Source: Natronohydrobacter sp. (lineage in GTDB: Bacteria; Pseudomonadota; Alphaproteobacteria; Rhodobacterales; Rhodobacteraceae). From it: a DNA stretch of 14,354 nucleotides. Location of the stretch: the NCBI GenBank assembly GCA_007123015.1, contig SKSL01000039.1, forward strand, positions 1 to 14,354, read 5' to 3'. The notes under the pieces were generated by a model, which did no database searches, had not been told where the DNA came from, and was given only the letters and a program-made list of their open reading frames with translations. The stretch's first letter is position 1. Each line of letters starts with the position of its first letter. Of the stretch, positions 7,021 to 12,729 are shown piece after piece. The position numbers and the translations under genes were made by a program.

Positions 7021-7803
7021 ATGCGAAACACCTTATATACCCATGGGCACGCCTCGACCGTCTTCACGCTTGCGACAGATTTGGACGGGACTTTTCTCGG
7101 CGGGTCAGATGCAGATCGCGCTGCGCTTTATTCGTGGATTCAGGCACATCGTGACCAAATCGAGCTGATCTTCGTCACAGGGCGCGATCCCGCCTTTATC
7201 AGCGCGCTTTGTGCGGCGGGTCATGTTCCCGCCCCAAGCTATGTGATTGGCGATGTCGGAACAACAATCGGACAATTTCGTGAAGGGGCGCTCTGCCCCA
7301 TAGAGCGTCTGGAAGCGCCAATAAAGCGCGTCTGGGCCGGAATGGCCGAACCCGTACGCACGCGTCTTGCGGGGATCCGCGGCTTGTGGATGCAACCCAC
7401 GCCGTTTCGGCACAGGCTTTCCTATCAGTATGATGATCGCTTCAACCCCGAGTCCTTGCATGTGCTCGATGGGATGGAGGTCGATATTCTGATCTCGCAT
7501 GGGTGCTTTGTGGATATTCTGCCCAAAGGGATCAGCAAGGGACCGTCGCTGTTGCGCCTTTTGGCAGAACTGAAGCTGTCGCGCGATCAGGTTCTGGTTG
7601 CCGGGGACACGCTCAATGACCTGTCGATGTTTCAGACGGGTCTGCATGGTGCTGTTGTAGGCGGCGCCGAGGTTGAGCTGCTTGACGCGACCAGCGATTT
7701 GCCGCGTGCCCTGCATTGTCGCCGCCACGGCGCAGGGGGTATCCTGGAAGCCATCGCGGCCCATGGTCTGTTTCCGAATGTTCCGGAGGTCTTCTCTGCA
7801 TGA
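7021..7803 (+). CDS. HAD-IIB sugar-phosphate phosphatase, probable glucosylglycerol-phosphate phosphatase
   Basis: Cytoplasmic Mg2+-dependent phosphatase of the HAD superfamily, 260 residues, in the sucrose-phosphate/mannosyl-3-phosphoglycerate phosphatase-like group. Motif I is TDLDGT (nucleophile D20, acid D22), motif II is FVTGRD (T53), motif III is the lysine in PKGISKG (K173, or K169) and motif IV is GDTLND (195-200). The cap lies between motifs II and III, as in type IIB. Its stop overlaps the start of the GT20 gene (ATGA, 7800-7803), so the two are probably translated together. The inferred substrate is the synthase product, glucosylglycerol 3-phosphate, giving free glucosylglycerol. 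In Pseudomonas-type GgpPS, as I recall, an analogous HAD domain is fused in front of the synthase; here it is a separate gene. Trehalose-6-phosphate phosphatase is the alternative. The start is ATG 7021 with a weak TAGGT upstream. Confidence 0.85.
   Translation: MRNTLYTHGHASTVFTLATDLDGTFLGGSDADRAALYSWIQAHRDQIELIFVTGRDPAFISALCAAGHVPAPSYVIGDVGTTIGQFREGALCPIERLEAPIKRVWAGMAEPVRTRLAGIRGLWMQPTPFRHRLSYQYDDRFNPESLHVLDGMEVDILISHGCFVDILPKGISKGPSLLRLLAELKLSRDQVLVAGDTLNDLSMFQTGLHGAVVGGAEVELLDATSDLPRALHCRRHGAGGILEAIAAHGLFPNVPEVFSA
7785..7790 (+). promoter_or_regulatory. Shine-Dalgarno fixing the ggpS start at 7800
   Basis: GGAGGT ends 9 nt before ATG 7800, inside the last codons of the phosphatase gene. 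It selects MKSDLVIVYHR, the family N-terminus, over an in-frame ATG at 7716 whose extra 28 residues are low-complexity (Pro/Arg/Gly-rich) and overlap the phosphatase gene. Confidence 0.85.
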
Positions 7804-9326
7804 AATCCGATCTGGTCATCGTCTATCATCGCCAACCTTATGAAGAGGTTGAAACTGAAACTGGCATTGCCTACCGCGAAAATTCCAGCCCGAACGGGAT
7901 CGTGCCCAGTCTGAAAGGGTTTCTGGGCCATGCGAATCGTGGCGCCTGGGTCGCGTGGAAAGAGGCCGAGGACACGTCAAATCCCGATTTCGCGCCTGTG
8001 ATCGAGATTTCGGACAGTTTCGGCACCTATAACGTCAGCCGCTTGCCACTGACCAAGGAACAGGTGCGCAGTTTCTACCATGTCACCTCGAAAGAGGCCT
8101 TCTGGCCGATCCTGCACGGGTTCAAGGAGCGTTACAATTACGACCCGGTGGACTGGCCGACATTCCGGTCCGTCAATTGGGCTTTCGCGGAAGCAGCTGC
8201 CGAGCAGGCGACAGATGATGCTGTGATCTGGGTGCATGACTACAATCTATGGCTGGTGCCAAGCTATCTGCGCCAGCTCAAGCCTGACGCCACCATCTGC
8301 TTCTTCCACCACACACCTTTCCCCAGCGCAGATATGTTCAACGTGCTGCCATGGCGCAAAGAGATCGTGAAAAGCCTGTTGGCCTGCGATTCGGTGGGCT
8401 TTCATATTCCGCGCTATGCGCAGAATTTCGTTGCTGTGGCGCGCTCTTTGACGAGTGCCAAGCTCATCGAAGAGGAAATGACCTCTGCGGCGCTGGCGGC
8501 GACCGGTGTGGCGCTCAACGACCGGATCACGCCTCTGGCGCTTGAATATGCGGGCGCGCGCGTCAATGTGCATACCAGCCCGGTCGGCGTCAATTACAAT
8601 TACGTCGCGGATCTGGCCTGCGCGCCCGAAGTTGCCGATCACGTGCGCAGCATTCGCGCGGATCTGGGGGACTGCAAGCTGTGCCTGTCCGTGTCGCGCA
8701 CCGACTATACCAAGGGCAATATCGAGCAGCTCGAAGCCTTCGAGCGGCTTTTGACGCGCAGACCCGAATTGCGAGGCAAGGTCAAGCTGATGCTGGTCTC
8801 GGTCGGTGCCAATCGCAATATGACGGCCTATGCCGAAATTCAGGAACGTATCGAAGCCCTGACCGGCCGAATCAATGGCAGTTTCGGGTCTCTGGAATGG
8901 CAGCCTGTCGCGCTGATCTCGAACGCAATTCCGCTGGCGCAACTGGTGGCCTATTATCGGGCGGCTGATTTTGCCTCGATCACGCCTTTGGCCGATGGGC
9001 TGAACCTGGTGGCCTCGGAATTCTGCGCCGCCCGCGACATTGACCATCCGGGCGCGTTGATCCTGTCTGAATTTGCAGGCTGCGCGGTCATGCTGGAAGG
9101 GGCCGTGCCCGTGAACCCGTTTTCGCATGCCTCGATGGATGCAGCACTGGATCAGGTCTTTTCCATGACAAGGGACGAGGCGCTTGCGCGCATGATTGCG
9201 CTCAAGCGTTCGGCGAAATACTGGGATATTCAGGCCTGGACACAAGCTGAGCTTGCCCATTTCCAGACTTTGCGCGCCGCGCATCAGGCAAATGTCAATC
9301 TGACAGACACGCGTCCGGCCGCCTGA
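7800..9326 (+). CDS. ggpS: Glucosylglycerol-phosphate synthase (GT20 family)
   Basis: Cytoplasmic GT20 glycosyltransferase, 508 residues, expected to join glucose from a nucleotide sugar to glycerol 3-phosphate, the first step of the compatible solute glucosylglycerol. The N-terminal pattern YHRQPY (9-14), YREN.SPNGIVPSLK (25-39) and FYHVTSKEAFWPILHGF closely follow cyanobacterial GgpS as I remember it, and differ from OtsA, which begins with a different loop. HDYNLW (146-151) and SRTDYTKG (R300, K305) correspond to the OtsA HDYHL and R262/K267 nucleotide-sugar sites. LILSEFAGCAVML and the DGLNLV loop complete the C-terminal donor domain. That loop reads TPLADGLNLVASEF, where the family usually has TPLRDG and VAKEY (A398 and S406 here). 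It overlaps the phosphatase gene by 4 nt. Trehalose-6-phosphate synthase is the alternative product. Confidence 0.87.
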   Translation: MKSDLVIVYHRQPYEEVETETGIAYRENSSPNGIVPSLKGFLGHANRGAWVAWKEAEDTSNPDFAPVIEISDSFGTYNVSRLPLTKEQVRSFYHVTSKEAFWPILHGFKERYNYDPVDWPTFRSVNWAFAEAAAEQATDDAVIWVHDYNLWLVPSYLRQLKPDATICFFHHTPFPSADMFNVLPWRKEIVKSLLACDSVGFHIPRYAQNFVAVARSLTSAKLIEEEMTSAALAATGVALNDRITPLALEYAGARVNVHTSPVGVNYNYVADLACAPEVADHVRSIRADLGDCKLCLSVSRTDYTKGNIEQLEAFERLLTRRPELRGKVKLMLVSVGANRNMTAYAEIQERIEALTGRINGSFGSLEWQPVALISNAIPLAQLVAYYRAADFASITPLADGLNLVASEFCAARDIDHPGALILSEFAGCAVMLEGAVPVNPFSHASMDAALDQVFSMTRDEALARMIALKRSAKYWDIQAWTQAELAHFQTLRAAHQANVNLTDTRPAA

Positions 9327-9337
9327 GCGGCGGCCGG
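9315..9337. terminator. GC-rich inverted repeat between the convergent ggpS and mrpG ends
   Basis: CCGGCCGC (9315-9322) and GCGGCCGG (9330-9337) form a perfect 8-bp stem with a 7-nt loop that contains the ggpS stop codon. The two operons converge here with 17 bp between stop codons. It may act as a shared boundary hairpin. Neither strand has a T-tract, so intrinsic termination is unproven. Confidence 0.4.
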
Positions 9338-9343
9338 GGCCGA

Positions 9344-9649
9344 TCAGGTGCGATTATTGTCGCGCGACAGCTTTTGCATGACGCGCGCATGGGCGCGGCC
9401 GATCATATGGGCAGCAATCGGGGCCGTCAGCAGCAGGAACAGCGCTGTGGCCACCGCCTTGCTGACGATTGCACCAGTGCCTTGATGGATTGCCAGACCC
9501 ACAAGCACCAGCAGCGCCCCCAAGGTCCCCGCTTTGGTTGACGCATGCATACGCGTCAGCAAATCCGGCAGGCGAACAACCCCAATCGCTGCGACCAAGA
9601 CAAAGGCAGACCCGGCGAGCAGAAACAATCCGACCAGAATATCAGCCAT
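9344..9649 (-). CDS. mrpG: Na+/H+ antiporter subunit G
   Basis: Small membrane subunit of the Mrp (Mnh/Pha) cation/proton antiporter, 101 residues, with three predicted transmembrane helices. The family signature GVVRLPDLLTRMHASTKAGTLG is at about residues 23-44. I chose ATG 9649 (MADILVGLF), which has GAGG six nt upstream. A TTG at 9655 would add only two residues (MK) and overlap that spacing. The gene overlaps the 3' end of mrpF by 8 nt and is the last of the operon. Its tail (KLSRDNNRT) is polar and cytoplasmic in character. Confidence 0.95.
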   Translation of the reverse strand: MADILVGLFLLAGSAFVLVAAIGVVRLPDLLTRMHASTKAGTLGALLVLVGLAIHQGTGAIVSKAVATALFLLLTAPIAAHMIGRAHARVMQKLSRDNNRT

Positions 9650-9971
9650 TTTCAACCTCTTTATCCTTGACGGGTTTCTGCTGCGTCTCGCTCAGGTCAA
9701 ATCGCCGTTCGGCATAGCGGGCGAGGGCGACAGTGGCAAGGAAACCCACCAGCGCCAGAACGATGGCCACATCCAGTAGCGACGGTTCATCCATGACCAC
9801 AGCATAGACCCCGCAAAAAGAGATGATGGTGACCGTCATCATGTCGAGCGCGACAACACGGTCAGCCAAAGACGGCCCCTTGGCCAGACGGACAAAGGCC
9901 ACGGCCATGCCGATCAGGATCAGGACCAGCGACACTTGCCCGGCGATGTCCAGAAAACTCGCTCCATTCAT
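9642..9971 (-). CDS. mrpF: Na+/H+ antiporter subunit F
   Basis: Small membrane subunit of the Mrp complex, 109 residues, with three predicted transmembrane helices and a charged C-terminal tail rich in K, E and D. The conserved loop GPSLADRVVALD (about residues 32-43) is the MrpF hallmark; acidic D37 and D43 lie in or beside the membrane and such residues matter for activity in Bacillus Mrp. The ATG at 9971 overlaps the mrpE stop in an ATGA. Related MrpF proteins have been linked to Na+ and bile-salt efflux, but here the role is as part of the complete complex. Confidence 0.95.
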   Translation of the reverse strand: MNGASFLDIAGQVSLVLILIGMAVAFVRLAKGPSLADRVVALDMMTVTIISFCGVYAVVMDEPSLLDVAIVLALVGFLATVALARYAERRFDLSETQQKPVKDKEVENG

Positions 9972-10447
9972 GTCTCGAATACCCCCATGATCAGCCGCTC
10001 GAAGCCGTTCTTGATATCGTCGATCAGATCCTCTGCGTCATCCCCGAACATCGCATGTACGAGCAGCGTTTCGCGATCTTCAGAGACATCCACGCTCAGC
10101 GTACCCGGTGTGAGCGAGATCAGATTGGTCAGCAGCAGGATTTCAAAATCGCCCTTCACTGTCAAAGGCACTTCGATCAGTGCCGGTTTGTTCTGTGGCA
10201 CAGGACGGATCACATCCCAAGCCACCTTGACCGAGGACAACACCAGTTCCCACAGGAAGAACAGCGCCAGATAGACCGACCGCATGAAGCGCTTGAAATA
10301 GAGATCATCGATGCCCGTAAGTGGGGATGATATCCAGAGCGCAAAGAACCCCAGAACAGCGCCGGTCGCAAGGGACACAAAGCTGAAATCGGCAGTCATC
10401 GCGGCCCAGGCGAAGGCCAGAAGCAGGTTCAACACCAAGCCGTTCAT
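9968..10447 (-). CDS. mrpE: Na+/H+ antiporter subunit E
   Basis: Mrp complex subunit, 159 residues. Two or more hydrophobic helices occupy the N-terminal 70 or so residues, followed by a soluble cytoplasmic domain, the usual MrpE layout. The conserved NLISLTPGTLSVDVS segment is at about residues 107-121. MrpE is needed for assembly and activity of the complex in Bacillus and has no antiporter fold of its own. Start ATG 10447 overlaps the mrpD stop (ATGA), and its own stop overlaps mrpF in the same way. Confidence 0.95.
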   Translation of the reverse strand: MNGLVLNLLLAFAWAAMTADFSFVSLATGAVLGFFALWISSPLTGIDDLYFKRFMRSVYLALFFLWELVLSSVKVAWDVIRPVPQNKPALIEVPLTVKGDFEILLLTNLISLTPGTLSVDVSEDRETLLVHAMFGDDAEDLIDDIKNGFERLIMGVFET

Positions 10448-11943
10448 GGTTGTTCTCCCAGAACTGTGGTGACGTAATCCGTCGGATCCAGAAGCTGCGC
10501 TGCAGCTGTCTGCGCGAATTGCACAAAGGGTTCGGGGAAGAAGCCGATGATGATGGTCATGGCCGCAAGCCCTGCGATGGGTGTGATCATGGCCGCTGTC
10601 ACGCGCGGGGGCGCGCGGTCAGGTGTGGGGTCATAGCCCTCTGGGTGCGGCTTCCAGAACGCATAGCCCCAGATCTTCGTCATCGAATAGATGGTGAGCA
10701 GGCCCACCAGCAGGGACACGAAGGTCACGAACCACATATTCAGCTCAATGGCCGCTTTCACGATCAGGTATTTTGCCCAGAAGCCCGAGAGCGGCGGGAA
10801 GCCTGCGAGCGAGAAGGCGGGGATGATGAAGAGCGCGGCCAGAAGCGGCGCGGATTTGTACAAGCCCCCGATCTTGTTCAGATCCGTGCTGCCTGCATAT
10901 TGCTGCGCAAGGCCCGCGACGAAGAACAGATTGGCCTTCACGATGATATGGTGCACCAGATAGAACACGCCCCCCATCAGCGCGAGCGGCGTATAGAGTG
11001 CAAGGCCCAGCGTCATGTAGCCGATCTGGCTGATGATGTGGAAGGACAGGATCTTGCGGAAATCCATTTGCGCGGCCGCGCCGATGACGCCGGTGAACAT
11101 GGTGAGCAGTGACACCCAGATCAGGATTTCATGCGTGAAGCCCACATCGCCCACGAAAACAAGCGTGAACATGCGCATCAGCGCATAGACACCTACTTTC
11201 GTCAGCAAACCCGCGAATACTGCCGAGATGGCGAAGTAAGGCGTGTGATAGGATGCTGGCAGCCAGAAGAAAAGCGGGAAAACAGCGGCTTTCACCCCGA
11301 AGCCCACCATGAACATCATCGCAATGACGGTGATCAGGCCCTGATTGTCAGATGCCGCCACAGCCCCGCGCAGATCGGCCATGTTCAGCGTCCCGGTGAC
11401 CCCGTAAAGCAGCCCGATGCCCGACAGGAAGACCAGTGTCGAGACAAGGTTCAGCGCCACATATTTGATGCCCGCATCCAGCCTTTCCTTGCCGCCGCCA
11501 ATGACCAGCAGCGAGAAAGAGGCGATCAGCATGACCTCGAACCACACATAAAGGTTGAACAGGTCGCCTGTCAGGAAAGCGCCTGTGACACCCGCGATGA
11601 GCATTTGAAACAGCGCGTAGAAGCCCAGCCGCTCAGTCTGTTCGGGGATTTCACCCAGCGCATAGATCGCAGTCGCAAGACCCGTGATCGCGGTGATCAC
11701 GACCATCACCGCACTCAGGTAGTCCGAGACCAGCGTGATCCCGAAAGGCGCGTCCCAATTCGACATTTGCGCGGCGATCACGCCCTCCCGCAGCACAGCA
11801 GCCATCAACGCAGCGGATGCCACCAGTGAGAGCACAGAGCCTGCAAGCGAGATCCAGCGCCCGGCGGGATAGTTGCGCGCAAGATAGGCGATCACAGCCG
11901 TGACGAAGGGCACGGCGATGGGGAAGACCAGAACCCAATTCAT
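10444..11943 (-). CDS. mrpD: Na+/H+ antiporter subunit D (NuoN/ND2-like)
   Basis: Large polytopic membrane subunit, 499 residues, of the proton-pumping family shared with complex I NuoL/M/N; one of the two antiporter-like channels of the Mrp complex. The membrane glutamate in YVWFEVMLI (E136) and the lysines in FGVKAAVFPLFFWLP (K218) and LLTKVGVYAL (K249) match the E137/K219-type residues essential in Bacillus MrpD. The length is normal and there are about 14 hydrophobic segments. ATG 11943 overlaps the mrpC stop by ATGA. As a member of a group 1 (separate A and B) operon it would use the proton motive force to expel Na+ (or K+) and acidify the cytoplasm in alkaline, salty conditions. Confidence 0.97.
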   Translation of the reverse strand: MNWVLVFPIAVPFVTAVIAYLARNYPAGRWISLAGSVLSLVASAALMAAVLREGVIAAQMSNWDAPFGITLVSDYLSAVMVVITAITGLATAIYALGEIPEQTERLGFYALFQMLIAGVTGAFLTGDLFNLYVWFEVMLIASFSLLVIGGGKERLDAGIKYVALNLVSTLVFLSGIGLLYGVTGTLNMADLRGAVAASDNQGLITVIAMMFMVGFGVKAAVFPLFFWLPASYHTPYFAISAVFAGLLTKVGVYALMRMFTLVFVGDVGFTHEILIWVSLLTMFTGVIGAAAQMDFRKILSFHIISQIGYMTLGLALYTPLALMGGVFYLVHHIIVKANLFFVAGLAQQYAGSTDLNKIGGLYKSAPLLAALFIIPAFSLAGFPPLSGFWAKYLIVKAAIELNMWFVTFVSLLVGLLTIYSMTKIWGYAFWKPHPEGYDPTPDRAPPRVTAAMITPIAGLAAMTIIIGFFPEPFVQFAQTAAAQLLDPTDYVTTVLGEQP

Positions 11944-12305
11944 TTCTGTTCATCCTCCTTGGGTTCGGCGAAGCGCATTTCATCTGTGTCCATGGTGCCG
12001 GTGCGACGGAAGGTCTCGAATCCCAGCGCGAGCGCAAAGGCCAGCAGGCCAAAGCCGATCACGATGGCTGTCAGCACCAACGCTTGTGGCAGCGCATTGC
12101 CGACCGCCTGCAAGGGCGCATCTGCCCCATAAGGTACAAGTGCAGGGTGCCCCTTGGTCATGCGGCCAGAGGCGAAAATGGTCAGGTTTACTGCGTTGGA
12201 CAGCAGAATCAGCCCGAACAGGAAGCGCATGAAGGTGCGGGCGAGCATCAGATAGACTGATGCAGCGGTCAGGATGCCGATGATCAATGCGGTGAGGGTT
12301 TCCAT
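11940..12305 (-). CDS. mrpC: Na+/H+ antiporter subunit C (NuoK-like)
   Basis: Small membrane subunit homologous to NuoK of complex I, 121 residues with three transmembrane helices. LLSNAVNLTIF and LPQALVLTAIVIGFG are the recognisable MrpC signatures. The charged C-terminal tail (EPKEDEQK) is cytoplasmic. I start it at ATG 12305 (METLTALIIG), one base after the mrpB stop and with GGAGG in the mrpB end as ribosome site. An in-frame upstream start at 12323 would only add MRRRPE inside mrpB. Confidence 0.95.
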   Translation of the reverse strand: METLTALIIGILTAASVYLMLARTFMRFLFGLILLSNAVNLTIFASGRMTKGHPALVPYGADAPLQAVGNALPQALVLTAIVIGFGLLAFALALGFETFRRTGTMDTDEMRFAEPKEDEQK

Positions 12306-12306
12306 C

Positions 12307-12729
12307 TCAGGCCTCCTCCTCAAACGCGAATGTCAGCGACAGGATCCCGCCCAGGACGACCAGATAGACCCCGATATCAAAGACCAGGACCGAGTTGATC
12401 GAGAAGGCCGAGGTCTCGTAGCTGTCCCCGCCGACCCAATACCATTGGCCCGTGAAGAACGGGTCACCCATGAAGAAGGATACCAGCCCTGCCAGAAGCG
12501 CAATGCCCAGCCCGATCACGGCAATACCTTCGGGTGACACGCGCAGGGCGCGGCGGGTTTCTTCCGGCCCGCAGGCGAGCGAGTAGATGATGAAGGCCAC
12601 GGCCCCCAGAAGCCCGCCGATAAAGCCGCCACCCGGCAAGTGATGGCCGCGCAGCAGCATGAACAGCGAGAAGACGAAGACCAGCGCAACGAGAAGCCGG
12701 GCACCAGCGGTGAAAATGATTGAATTCAT
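12307..12729 (-). CDS. mrpB: Na+/H+ antiporter subunit B
   Basis: Membrane subunit of Mrp, 140 residues, MnhB-domain protein with four hydrophobic helices. The motif HHLPGGGFIGGLLGAVAFI (about residues 28-46) is the family hallmark, and FDIGVYLVVLGGILSL closes the domain. The true start is ATG 12729 (MNSIIFTAG), overlapping the mrpA stop by ATGA. The reading frame stays open further upstream to 13236, but that part is the shadow of mrpA in another frame. A separate mrpB gene marks this as the seven-gene arrangement. Confidence 0.95.
   Translation of the reverse strand: MNSIIFTAGARLLVALVFVFSLFMLLRGHHLPGGGFIGGLLGAVAFIIYSLACGPEETRRALRVSPEGIAVIGLGIALLAGLVSFFMGDPFFTGQWYWVGGDSYETSAFSINSVLVFDIGVYLVVLGGILSLTFAFEEEA

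Noticed and set aside
7716..7799. Upstream ATG extending ggpS by 28 residues
   Set aside because: The extension is low-complexity and lies inside the phosphatase gene; ATG 7800 has GGAGGT at the right distance and yields the family N-terminus.
8247..9284. 345-codon open frame on the minus strand opposite ggpS
   Set aside because: Its Arg/Gln/His-rich composition is typical of an antisense shadow; ggpS has the conserved motifs.
7021..9326. Trehalose pathway pair (OtsB and OtsA)
   Set aside because: The HAD and GT20 folds fit both, but the YHR.PY, SPNGI.P.LK and FYH.TSKEAFWPILH segments follow GgpS. I keep trehalose only as an alternative.
10450..11829. Plus-strand open frames opposite mrpD (220 and 232 codons)
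   Set aside because: Hydrophilic Arg/Glu/His-rich translations are the complement of membrane-protein codons; no motifs or ribosome sites.
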